Below are positions 8,070-15,633 of a DNA stretch of 64,000 nucleotides, piece after piece. The stretch comes from Streptomyces sp. G-G2 (GTDB lineage: Bacteria > Actinomycetota > Actinomycetes > Streptomycetales > Streptomycetaceae). A program made the translations under genes and the position numbers. The notes below the pieces were generated by a model, which saw nothing but the letters and a program-made list of their open reading frames with translations, did not search any database and was not told the DNA's origin. The stretch's first letter is position 1. Each line of letters opens with the position of its first letter. The stretch lies in NCBI RefSeq assembly GCF_030063135.1, contig NZ_JASISO010000026.1:1-64000 (forward strand), written 5' to 3'.

Positions 8070-8117
8070 CCGACCACGGTACCGGTGGTGCTCCGGCACG
8101 GTTCGGCGGGACCCTGG

Positions 8118-8155
8118 TTAACTTGTGCGAAACAAATGGGTCATGCTTGAGAAAT
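8118..8155 (+). promoter_or_regulatory. GlnR-type nitrogen control site upstream of glnA
   Basis: Four half-sites with exact 6-nt spacing: TTAAC (8118-8122), GAAAC (8129-8133), GTCAT (8140-8144) and GAAAT (8151-8155). This fits the Streptomyces GlnR consensus gTnAc-n6-GaAAc repeated twice. A possible -10, TATGGT (8166-8171), follows. GlnR activates glnA under nitrogen limitation, so nitrogen control of this gene is expected. Confidence 0.8.
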
Positions 8156-8257
8156 CCCGTCTGCTTATGGTCGGGACCAGCGTGCGCCACCGCACTGGAC
8201 GCACCACGAGCTATACAGCCCGCCCCTGCCCGGGGGGTCGGGAGTAGGAGGAGTTGG

Positions 8258-9667
8258 ATGTTCCAGAACGCCGACGAAGTGAAGAAGTACATCGCAGACA
8301 ACGACGTCAAGTTCGTCGACGTCCGTTTCTGTGACCTGCCCGGAGTGATGCAGCACTTCACGATCCCGGCAGGCGTCTTCAACCCGGACGAGGAACTGGC
8401 GTTCGACGGCTCCTCGATCCGCGGCTTCCAGGCGATCCACGAGTCCGACATGGCGCTGCGCGCCGACCTGTCGACGGCTCGACTGGACCCGTTCCGCCGC
8501 GACAAGACGCTGAACATCAACTTCTTCATCCACGACCCGATCACGGGCGAGGCCTACAGCCGCGACCCGCGCAACATCGCGAAGAAGGCCGAGGCGTACC
8601 TCGCCTCCACCGGCATCGCCGACACCGCGTACTTCGGTCCCGAGGCCGAGTTCTACGTGTTCGACAGCGTGCGCTTCGCGACCACCGCGAACGAGAGCTT
8701 CTACCACATCGACTCCGAGGCCGGCGCCTGGAACACCGGGTCGACCGAGAACAACCGCGGCTACAAGGTCCGCTACAAGGGCGGTTACTTCCCCGTCGCC
8801 CCGGTCGACCACTTCGCCGACCTGCGCGCCGAGATCTCCCTCGAACTGGACGCCCAGGGCCTCCAGGTCGAGCGCCAGCACCACGAGGTCGGCACCGGTG
8901 GCCAGGCCGAGATCAACTACAAGTTCAACACGCTGCTCGCCGCGGCCGACGACCTGATGCTGTTCAAGTACATCGTCAAGAACGTCGCCTGGCGCAACGG
9001 CAAGACCGCGACCTTCATGCCGAAGCCGATCTTCGGTGACAACGGCTCGGGCATGCACGTGCACCAGTCGCTGTGGGCGAACGGCGACCCGCTGTTCTAC
9101 GACGAGTCCGGCTACGCGGGTCTCTCGGACATGGCCCGCTACTACATCGGCGGCATCCTCAAGCACGCGCCGTCGCTGCTGGCGTTCACCAACCCGACGG
9201 TGAACTCCTACCACCGCCTGGTGCCCGGCTTCGAGGCCCCGGTCAACATGGTCTACTCGCAGCGCAACCGCTCCGCCGCGATGCGCATCCCGATCACGGG
9301 CTCGAACCCGAAGGCCAAGCGCGTCGAGTTCCGCGCCCCGGACCCGTCGTCCAACCCGTACCTCGCCTTCTCGGCGCTGCTGCTCGCGGGCCTCGACGGT
9401 GTGAAGAACAAGATCGAGCCGATGGAGCCGATCGACAAGGACCTCTACGAGCTCTCGCCCGACGAGCACGCGAGCGTCCCGCAGGTCCCGACCTCGCTCG
9501 ACGCCGTCCTCAAGGCCCTCGAGGACGACAACGAGTACCTCCAGGCGGGCGGCGTCTTCACGTCCGACCTGATCGAGACCTGGATCGACTACAAGCGCAC
9601 GCACGAGATCGCCCCGATCGCCCTGCGCCCGCACCCGCACGAGTTCGAGCTGTACTTCGACCTCTAA
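8258..9667 (+). CDS. glnA: type I glutamine synthetase GlnA
   Basis: ATP-dependent ligation of ammonia to glutamate; a cytoplasmic dodecamer of the GSI-beta type. 469 residues, the standard length. Visible motifs are the beta-grasp DFDGSS-like segment (AFDGSSIRGF), the catalytic NGSGMHVHQS loop, the KPNPYLA-type C-terminal region (SSNPYLAFSALLLAGLDG) and the adenylylation tyrosine Y397 in DKDLYELSP, so activity is probably also controlled by GlnE adenylylation. ATG 8258 has the strong AGGAGGAG site. The upstream GlnR box gives transcriptional nitrogen control, and a hairpin terminator at 9685-9722 closes the unit. Confidence 0.98.
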   Translation: MFQNADEVKKYIADNDVKFVDVRFCDLPGVMQHFTIPAGVFNPDEELAFDGSSIRGFQAIHESDMALRADLSTARLDPFRRDKTLNINFFIHDPITGEAYSRDPRNIAKKAEAYLASTGIADTAYFGPEAEFYVFDSVRFATTANESFYHIDSEAGAWNTGSTENNRGYKVRYKGGYFPVAPVDHFADLRAEISLELDAQGLQVERQHHEVGTGGQAEINYKFNTLLAAADDLMLFKYIVKNVAWRNGKTATFMPKPIFGDNGSGMHVHQSLWANGDPLFYDESGYAGLSDMARYYIGGILKHAPSLLAFTNPTVNSYHRLVPGFEAPVNMVYSQRNRSAAMRIPITGSNPKAKRVEFRAPDPSSNPYLAFSALLLAGLDGVKNKIEPMEPIDKDLYELSPDEHASVPQVPTSLDAVLKALEDDNEYLQAGGVFTSDLIETWIDYKRTHEIAPIALRPHPHEFELYFDL

Positions 9668-9684
9668 GCCGTGCCGTAGCACCA

Positions 9685-9722
9685 CCGAGGGCCGCCACTC
9701 CGCAAGGGGTGGCGGCCCTCGG
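9685..9722 (+). terminator. glnA terminator
   Basis: A 14-bp perfect stem (9685-9698 with 9709-9722) and 10-nt loop lie 18 bp after the glnA stop, between glnA and the convergent TetR gene. Confidence 0.8.
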
Positions 9723-9767
9723 TCGTGTCCGGTCACGCCGTGGGCGGCCCGTCGCGGGCCGTCCCGG

Positions 9768-10421
9768 TCAGCGGAGGATCGGCATGCCGCCCGTGAGGTC
9801 GCGGAGGCAGCGGGAGGCCAGTTCGGCGGGGGAGCCGGGGCCGAGGGCGGGGCCGTCACCGGTGGCCCAGACCTCCAGGGAGACCCGGATCGCGTCGGTG
9901 GCCGCCGCGGCGAGGACGCGTACGGCCAGGGCGTCCGCGTCCGGGCCCGCCAGCCGGGCGATCAGCGGGACCAGTTGTTCCTCGGACTCCTGGTTGACCC
10001 GATACCAGACGGCCCGCAGGGCGGGGTCGCCGGTCGCCGCGCGCAGCAGGCCGCGGGTCACCTCCAGGCCCTCGACGATGGCGAGCGGGTCGGTCAGGGA
10101 GCGGGTCACGGCGCGCTCCAGGGCCTCGGCGAGCGGGGTGCCGGGGCGTTCCTCGGCGAGCAGGGCCCGCCACTCGTCGCCGCCGCCCGCGAGCAGGGGG
10201 GCCACCGCCTCCTGCTTGTTGCGGAAGTAGCGGTAGAACGTGCGCAGCGCCACGCCCGCGCGATGCGCGATGTCCTCGGCTGTGGTGCCGTCGGGGCCGT
10301 GTTCGGCGAACAGTTCACAGGCGGCGCGGGCGATGTCCAGCTGGGTGGCCGCCTTGCGCCGTTCGGTCAGTGACTGGGCTCCGGGGCCGGGCTGGGGAGA
10401 GTACGGACGGGGAGATCTCAC
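9768..10421 (-). CDS. TetR family transcriptional regulator
   Basis: 217-residue one-component regulator. The N-terminal HTH (residues about 22-68) reads TQLDIARAACELFAEHGPDGTTAEDIAHRAGVALRTFYRYFRNKQEAV, the TetR pattern. The remaining helices form a variable ligand pocket with a MftR-like C-terminal region, so the ligand cannot be read. The start is the GTG at 10421, 6 nt downstream of TAGGCT on the minus strand (10428-10433), so it is probably leaderless. It is divergent from the SDR at 10508 with 86 bp between starts, the classic local repressor layout. Confidence 0.88.
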   Translation of the reverse strand: MRSPRPYSPQPGPGAQSLTERRKAATQLDIARAACELFAEHGPDGTTAEDIAHRAGVALRTFYRYFRNKQEAVAPLLAGGGDEWRALLAEERPGTPLAEALERAVTRSLTDPLAIVEGLEVTRGLLRAATGDPALRAVWYRVNQESEEQLVPLIARLAGPDADALAVRVLAAAATDAIRVSLEVWATGDGPALGPGSPAELASRCLRDLTGGMPILR

Positions 10422-10463
10422 CCACGAAGCCTACCTCTGTCGGCCAGAATGGGCGGCATTCAT

Positions 10464-10500
10464 TGTCATGCTGGCAAAACATGTCACATAGCCGTACGCT
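10464..10500 (+). promoter_or_regulatory. SDR promoter with candidate TetR operator
   Basis: The imperfect palindrome TGTCATG (10464-10470) ... CATGTCA (10480-10486) overlaps the expected -35 zone of a TACGCT -10 box (10495-10500). That box precedes the ATG at 10508 by 7 nt. TetR control of both divergent genes is inferred from position. Confidence 0.4.
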
Positions 10501-10507
10501 CGGGCCC

Positions 10508-11278
10508 ATGAACCGTTACGAAGGACGTCGCGTCCTCATCACCGGCGGCGGCTCCGGCATCGGCCGCGCCACCGTCCACCGCATCCTGTCCGAGGGCGGC
10601 CGCGTCCACACCGTGGACGTCAGCGAAGAGGGTCTGAGGGCCACCGCCGACCAGGCCGCCGCCGACGGCCGCGCGGGGCAGCTCACCACCGCCGTCCTCG
10701 ACATATCCGACGAAACCTCGGTACGGGAGGGCGTGGCCGCCGCCGTGGCGGGCCTCGGGGGCCTCGACGTACTCGTCAACGCCGCGGGCATCCTGCGCTC
10801 CGCGCACACCCACCAGACCACGCTCGACTTCTGGAACAAGGTCATCACGGTCAACCTGACCGGCACGTTCCTGATGATCCGCGAGGCCATCCCGGCGCTG
10901 ATCGACGGCGACCAGCCGGTCGTCGTCAACTTCAGCTCCACCTCAGCGTCCTTCGCCCACCCCTACATGGCCGCCTACGCGGCGAGCAAGGGCGGCATCC
11001 AGTCGATGACCCACGCCCTCGCCGCCGAGTACAGCAAGCAGGGCGTGCGCTTCGTGGCCGTGGCCCCGGGCTCCATCGAGAGCGGGATGACCACCGGCAA
11101 CGGCCCCGGCCTGCCCGAGGACACCGACTGGAGCCTGTTCGCCAAGCTCGCCCCGGCCCTCGGCCAGGGCTTCGCGGGCCCGCAGACCGTCGCGGGCGTC
11201 GTCGCGATGCTCGGCTCGGAGGACGGCGCCTTCATCACCGGTACGGAGATCCGCGTCGACGGTGGTACGCACTACTAG
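10508..11278 (+). CDS. SDR family NAD(P)-dependent oxidoreductase
   Basis: Classical short-chain dehydrogenase, 256 residues. The cofactor motif GGGSGIGRA is near residues 13-21, NAAG at the end of strand 4 (VLVNAAGIL), the catalytic Ser in NFSSTSASF, and the Tyr-Lys pair in YAASKGG. The C-terminal ITGTEIRVDGGTHY is typical. Substrate specificity is not readable; a ketone, sterol or acyl substrate is possible. The gene is probably leaderless (TACGCT-N7-ATG) and divergent from a TetR regulator that may repress it. Confidence 0.92.
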   Translation: MNRYEGRRVLITGGGSGIGRATVHRILSEGGRVHTVDVSEEGLRATADQAAADGRAGQLTTAVLDISDETSVREGVAAAVAGLGGLDVLVNAAGILRSAHTHQTTLDFWNKVITVNLTGTFLMIREAIPALIDGDQPVVVNFSSTSASFAHPYMAAYAASKGGIQSMTHALAAEYSKQGVRFVAVAPGSIESGMTTGNGPGLPEDTDWSLFAKLAPALGQGFAGPQTVAGVVAMLGSEDGAFITGTEIRVDGGTHY

Positions 11279-11302
11279 GCCCTGTCCGGCCCCGCCAGGG
11301 GC

Positions 11303-11821
11303 TCAGTCGCCGAAGCGGTCCCAGAGCCGGGGGAAGTGTTCCGCCAGCGCGGACTCGTCCTCCAGGTCGAGCACGGCGCCCTCCGGCTCCGCGGCCTGCC
11401 GCGGGACGCCCAGGTCCGGCGGCTCCGAGCCGGTCAGCTGCTCGTACGCCTCGTCCGCCGCGTACCCCAGCTCCTCGCCGTCGCCGTCGATCTCCTCGTC
11501 GAAGTCGCCCAGCAGCTCGGCGAGGTGGTCCGGGTCGTGCACGGCGCCCTCGAAGACCTCCCGGCCCTGGCCGATCAGCCAGCAGCGGAAGTAGTCGAAG
11601 GCGTCGTCGCTCGCCCCGTTGAGCAGGATCGCGGCGGCGCCCCACAGCTCCCAGGTGTACGCCCGGTTGTAGCGCGCCTCGAAGTGCCGCGCGAAGTCCA
11701 TGACGGAGTCGGGGTCGAGCCGCACCAGCCGCTCCACGAGCAGGTCGGCGTGCTCTTCCGGGTCGCCTCCCGCGGCCGCGCGGGTACTGTCGACAATCTC
11801 CCAGAACTCCGTCTCGTCCAT
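11303..11821 (-). CDS. DUF4240 domain protein
   Basis: 172-residue acidic, soluble protein with the DUF4240 signature: MDETEFWEIVDSTR at the start, LDPDSVMDFARHFEARYNRAYTWELWGAAAIL in the middle, then DAFDYFRCWLIGQGREVFEGAV and an acidic GYAADEAYEQLTG. There is no signal peptide or metal motif. The family is common in Streptomyces and its function is unknown. ATG 11821 is preferred to the overlapping GTG at 11824. It converges on the SDR gene with only 24 bp between stops. Confidence 0.82.
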   Translation of the reverse strand: MDETEFWEIVDSTRAAAGGDPEEHADLLVERLVRLDPDSVMDFARHFEARYNRAYTWELWGAAAILLNGASDDAFDYFRCWLIGQGREVFEGAVHDPDHLAELLGDFDEEIDGDGEELGYAADEAYEQLTGSEPPDLGVPRQAAEPEGAVLDLEDESALAEHFPRLWDRFGD

Positions 11822-11874
11822 CACGGCTCAAGCATCACGGGTCCGACCCGGCGCCGCCACCGCGCGTACGGCGA

Positions 11875-11915
11875 AAGGCCGGTGTCCGCCCCTTCCGGGG
11901 CCGGACGCCGGCCTT
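11875..11915 (-). terminator. aceE terminator
   Basis: Long hairpin with outer arms AAGGCCGG (11875-11882) and CCGGCCTT (11908-11915) and mostly paired inner arms. It lies just past the aceE stop, and the minus-strand product ends in TTT. Confidence 0.7.
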
Positions 11916-11938
11916 ATGGCTCAGTGCTGCCGGGCAGC

Positions 11939-14623
11939 TCAGAGGCCGTAGCGCTCGCGGGCTTCCTTGATGGACGAGGCCGGGACCTCGCCGCGGCGGG
12001 CCAGCTGCGCCAGCGCGGCGACCACGATCGACTGGGCGTCGACACCGAAGTGGCGGCGCGCGCCCTCACGGGTGTCGGAGAGGCCGAAGCCGTCCGTGCC
12101 CAGCGAGGTGTAGTCCTGCTCGACCCACTGGCTGATCTGGTCCGGGACCTGACGCATCCAGTCGGAGACGGCCAGCACCGGGCCCTGAGCGCCTTCCAGC
12201 GCGCGGGTGACGTACGGGACGCGCACCTCGCCGCGCAGCAGGGCCTCGTCGCACTCCAGCGCGTCGCGGCGCAGCTCGCCCCACGAGGTGGCGGACCAGA
12301 CGTCGGCGGAGACGTTCCACTCGGCGGCGAGGAGCTTCTGCGCCTCCAGGATCCAGTGGATCGCCGTGCCCGAGGCCATGAGCTGGATCTTCGGGGCGTC
12401 CGCGGCCGGGGCCGCCTCCGCCAGGTCGGCCGCCGTGTTGAAGCGGTACAGACCCTTGAGGATGCCTTCCTCGACGCCCTCGGGCATCGCGGGCTGCACC
12501 TTCGGCTCGTTGTAGACCGTCAGGTAGTAGAAGACGTCTTCCGGCTGCTCGCCGTACATCCGGCGCAGGCCGTCCTTGACGATCACCGCGATCTCGAACG
12601 CGAAGGCCGGGTCGTAGTTGAGCGACGCCGGGTTCGTGGACGCGATCAGGTGGGAGTGGCCGTCCGCGTGCTGGAGGCCCTCACCGGTCAGGGTGGTGCG
12701 ACCGGCGGTGGCGCCGACGATGAAGCCCTTGCCGAGCTGGTCGGCGAGCTGCCACATCTGGTCGGCGGTGCGCTGCCAGCCGAACATCGAGTAGAAGATG
12801 TAGAACGGGATCATCGGCTCGCCGTGCGTCGCGTACGACGTACAGGCGGCGATGAAGTCGGCCATGGCGCCGGCCTCGGTGATCCCCTCGTTGAGGATCT
12901 GGCCGTCCTTGGCTTCCTTGTAGTACATGAGCTGGTCGCGGTCGACGGGGTCGTACGTCTGACCCAGCGGCGAGTAGATGCCGGCCGACGGGAAGAGGGA
13001 CTCCATACCGAAGGTACGGGCCTCGTCGGGGACGATCGGCACCCAGCGCTTGCCGGTCTCCTTGTCCCGCATCAGGTCCTTGACGAGCCGGACGAAGGCC
13101 ATGGTGGTGGCCATCTCCTGCTTGCCGGAGCCCTTGAGCAGCGGGGCGAAGGAACGGTCCGCCGGGGCGGGCAGGGCCACGTGCTTGACCTTGCGGGCCG
13201 GGGCCGGGCCGCCGAGCGCCGCGCGGCGCTCGTTGAGGTACTGGACCTCGGGGCTGTTGGCGCCCGGGTGGCCGTAGGGCACCTGGCCGTCGGTGAAGGC
13301 GCTGTCCGGGATCGGGAGGCCGAGCAGGTCGCGCATGTCCTTGAACTCGTCGACCGTGAGCTTCTTCATCTGGTGGTTCGCGTTCTTCGACTCGAACCCG
13401 GCGCCCAGCGTGTAGCCCTTGACGGTCTGCGCGAGGATGACCGTCGGCGCGCCCTTGTGCTCCAGGGCGGCCTTGTACGCGGCGTACACCTTGCGGGGCT
13501 CGTGGCCGCCGCGGGAGGTGTGGAAGCACTCGGCGATCTTCGCGTCGGAGAGTACGGCCGCCAGCTGGACCAGGTCGGCGTTCGCGCCGAAGAAGTGCTG
13601 GCGGATGTAGGCCACGTCACGGGTCGCGTACGTCTGGAACTGCGCGTCGGGTACCTCGCGCAGGCGGCGTACCAGCGCGCCGGAGGTGTCGAGCTGGAAC
13701 AGCTCGTCCCATGCCGAGCCCCACAGGGACTTGATGACGTTCCAGCCGGCGCCGCGGAACTGGGCTTCCAGCTCCTGCACGACGCGGAAGTTCGCGCGTA
13801 CCGGACCGTCGAGGCGCTGCAGGTTGCAGTTGATGACGAAGGTCAGGTTGTCGAGCTGCTCGCGGGAGGCCAGGGCCAGGGCGGCGGTCGACTCGGGCTC
13901 GTCCATCTCGCCGTCGCCCAGGAAGGCCCAGACGTGCGAGTTGGCGGTGTCCTTGATGCTCCGGTTCTGCAGGTAGCGGTTGAAGCGCGCCTGGTAGATC
14001 GCGGAGAGCGGGCCGAGGCCCATGGAGACGGTGGGGAACTCCCACAGCCAGGGCAGGCGCCGCGGGTGCGGGTAGGACGGCAGGCCCTGGCCGCCGGACT
14101 CCTGGCGGAACTTGTCGAGCTGCTGCTCGGAGATCCGGCCGTCGAGGAAGGCGCGGGCGTAGATGCCGGGGGAGGCGTGGCCCTGGATGTAGAGCTGGTC
14201 GCCCGATCCGTCGGCCTCCTTCCCGCGGAAGAAGTGCTGGAAGCCGGTCTCGTAGAGCCAGGCCGCCGAGGCGAAGGTGGCGATGTGGCCGCCGACGCCG
14301 TACTTGGAGCCGCGGGTCACCATGGCGGCCGCGTTCCAGCGGTTCCAGGCGGTGATCCTGGCTTCCATCTCCATGTCGCCGGGGAACTCGGGCTCCGCGG
14401 CGGTGGGGATGGTGTTGACGTAGTCCGTCTCCAGCAGCTTCGGCAGGGCGAGGCCGGCGGCCTCGGCGTGCTGGAGCGTGCGGCGGAGCAGGTATTCGGC
14501 GCGGCGCGTACCGGCGGCCTGTGCGACGGCGTCGAGGGAGGCCGCCCATTCGGCGGTCTCCTCGGTGTCGCGGTCCGGGAGCTGGTCGAGCTCGCTCGGA
14601 AGCTTTCCTACGGGGTCGGACAT
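11939..14623 (-). CDS. aceE: pyruvate dehydrogenase E1 component, homodimeric (AceE)
   Basis: Thiamine diphosphate-dependent decarboxylation of pyruvate and acetylation of the E2 lipoyl group. 894 residues, the length of homodimeric AceE. The TPP/Mg motif is GDGEMDEPE (residues 236-244) with the downstream NCNLQRLDGPVR segment. Substrate-binding His/Glu regions (GGHIATFASAAWLYE, QGHASPGIYARAFLDGR) and the transketolase-like second domain (ITEAGAMADF, FYIFYSMFGWQRTADQMW) follow. ATG 14623 starts MSDPVGKLPSELDQLPDRD, and the site GGAAGG is weakly placed. The E2 and E3 partners are encoded just upstream at 15.6-18.5 kb, separated by a GntR regulator. A 17-bp palindrome sits in the aceE leader region. 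Confidence 0.97.
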   Translation of the reverse strand: MSDPVGKLPSELDQLPDRDTEETAEWAASLDAVAQAAGTRRAEYLLRRTLQHAEAAGLALPKLLETDYVNTIPTAAEPEFPGDMEMEARITAWNRWNAAAMVTRGSKYGVGGHIATFASAAWLYETGFQHFFRGKEADGSGDQLYIQGHASPGIYARAFLDGRISEQQLDKFRQESGGQGLPSYPHPRRLPWLWEFPTVSMGLGPLSAIYQARFNRYLQNRSIKDTANSHVWAFLGDGEMDEPESTAALALASREQLDNLTFVINCNLQRLDGPVRANFRVVQELEAQFRGAGWNVIKSLWGSAWDELFQLDTSGALVRRLREVPDAQFQTYATRDVAYIRQHFFGANADLVQLAAVLSDAKIAECFHTSRGGHEPRKVYAAYKAALEHKGAPTVILAQTVKGYTLGAGFESKNANHQMKKLTVDEFKDMRDLLGLPIPDSAFTDGQVPYGHPGANSPEVQYLNERRAALGGPAPARKVKHVALPAPADRSFAPLLKGSGKQEMATTMAFVRLVKDLMRDKETGKRWVPIVPDEARTFGMESLFPSAGIYSPLGQTYDPVDRDQLMYYKEAKDGQILNEGITEAGAMADFIAACTSYATHGEPMIPFYIFYSMFGWQRTADQMWQLADQLGKGFIVGATAGRTTLTGEGLQHADGHSHLIASTNPASLNYDPAFAFEIAVIVKDGLRRMYGEQPEDVFYYLTVYNEPKVQPAMPEGVEEGILKGLYRFNTAADLAEAAPAADAPKIQLMASGTAIHWILEAQKLLAAEWNVSADVWSATSWGELRRDALECDEALLRGEVRVPYVTRALEGAQGPVLAVSDWMRQVPDQISQWVEQDYTSLGTDGFGLSDTREGARRHFGVDAQSIVVAALAQLARRGEVPASSIKEARERYGL

Positions 14624-14731
14624 CGCGGTGTGCGCCGCCTTCCGGACAAAAGGAGAGGTGGTGAAGAAATCCCTGACGGGCAGGACAGGGTCGTTGGACC
14701 CGTGTGGGGTCCGCGGACGACTGTAAGTCGC

Positions 14732-14748
14732 TGATCGATGATCGATCA
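14732..14748. promoter_or_regulatory. 17-bp perfect palindrome in the aceE upstream region
   Basis: TGATCGAT-G-ATCGATCA (14732-14748), about 110 bp upstream of the aceE start codon. It is AT-richer than its surroundings and dyad-symmetric, as expected of an operator. The adjacent GntR regulator is the natural candidate ligand; this is inferred from position only. Confidence 0.5.
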
Positions 14749-14783
14749 AACAAAAGTGGCGAAAAAATGGCCGTATGACAAAA

Positions 14784-14824
14784 GTCGGCACTGCGTGCCA
14801 ATGAACAAGGCACGCAGTGCCGAC
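14784..14824 (-). terminator. terminator of the GntR gene
   Basis: A 16-bp perfect stem (14784-14799 with 14809-14824) and 9-nt loop. On the minus strand it is followed by ACTTTTG, so it resembles an intrinsic terminator and separates the GntR gene from aceE. Confidence 0.82.
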
Positions 14825-14850
14825 CAAATGGGTCGAAAGCGGGCGGGATA

Positions 14851-15477
14851 TCAGGCCCGCGGGGCGCATCCCAGGACGTGCCGCTTCACCAGCAGACCGA
14901 TCTCCGGGTCCTGGTTGCGGAACGCCTCGACCAGCGCCGCGTGCTCCTCGGCGTACGACTTCTGTACGGTCCCCAGCCAGCGGATCGACAGGGCCGTGAA
15001 CACCTCGATGCCCAGGCTCTCCCACGTGTGCAGCAGCACGCTGTTCCCGGCGGCCCGCACCAGCTCCCGGTGGAAGCCCACCGTGTGCCGCACCTGGGCC
15101 GTGCCGTCCGCGCTGCGGTCGGCCTGCCACAGCGCCTCCACATGGGGCTCCAGGGCCGTGCAGTCGGCCGCCAGCCGGGGCGCCGCCAGCTCCGCCGCGA
15201 TCTGCTCCAGGCCCGCCCGTACGGGGTAGATCTCCTCCAGGTCGGCGGCCGAGAGGTTGCGCACGCGGACGCCCTTGTTGGGCGCCGACTCGATCAGCCG
15301 GAGGATCTCCAGCTCGCGCAGGGCCTCGCGCACCGGGGTCTGGCTGACCTCCAGCTCGACCGCGATCCTGCGCTCCACGATGCGCTCACCGGGCTTCCAG
15401 CGCCCGCTGACGATCCCCTCCACGATGTGCTCGCGGATCTGCTCGCGCAGCGAGTGCACCACGGGTGGCGTGATCAT
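14851..15477 (-). CDS. GntR family regulator (FCD/FadR type)
   Basis: 208-residue transcription factor. The winged HTH covers residues about 8-72 (REQIREHIVEGIVSGRWKPGERIVERRIAVELEVSQTPVREALRELE, then APNKGVRV), the GntR signature. The all-helical FCD effector domain follows, with the metal/carboxylate ligand pattern (Asp and His residues in EIYPVRAGLEQ, HTVGFHRELV and the ...EEHAALVEAF region). FCD domains often bind carboxylic acids. Lying between aceE and the E2/E3 genes, it may sense pyruvate, lactate or a related acid and control the dehydrogenase complex, in analogy to PdhR; this is inference. AGGAG precedes ATG 15477. Confidence 0.9.
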   Translation of the reverse strand: MITPPVVHSLREQIREHIVEGIVSGRWKPGERIVERRIAVELEVSQTPVREALRELEILRLIESAPNKGVRVRNLSAADLEEIYPVRAGLEQIAAELAAPRLAADCTALEPHVEALWQADRSADGTAQVRHTVGFHRELVRAAGNSVLLHTWESLGIEVFTALSIRWLGTVQKSYAEEHAALVEAFRNQDPEIGLLVKRHVLGCAPRA

Positions 15478-15564
15478 CGGGTCGTCATCTCCTGATGGGT
15501 GTGCAGGGTTGTGCGGACCGGGCTCGGGCGACCCGGGCGGGGGCCTGATGCGTAGAGAATACGG

Positions 15565-15601
15565 CGGCGCCCCCGCCCGGAAGTATTCCGGGCGGGGGCG
15601 C
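15565..15601 (-). terminator. terminator after the E2 gene
   Basis: Perfect long stem with GC-rich arms (about 16 bp, 15565-15581 with 15585-15601) and a tetraloop-size loop, 32 bp past the stop of the E2 gene on the minus strand. It also lies upstream of the GntR promoter (minus-strand TATTCT at about 15556-15561). Confidence 0.8.
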
Positions 15602-15633
15602 CGACGGTGAGACTCGCTACAGACGCGTCGCCC

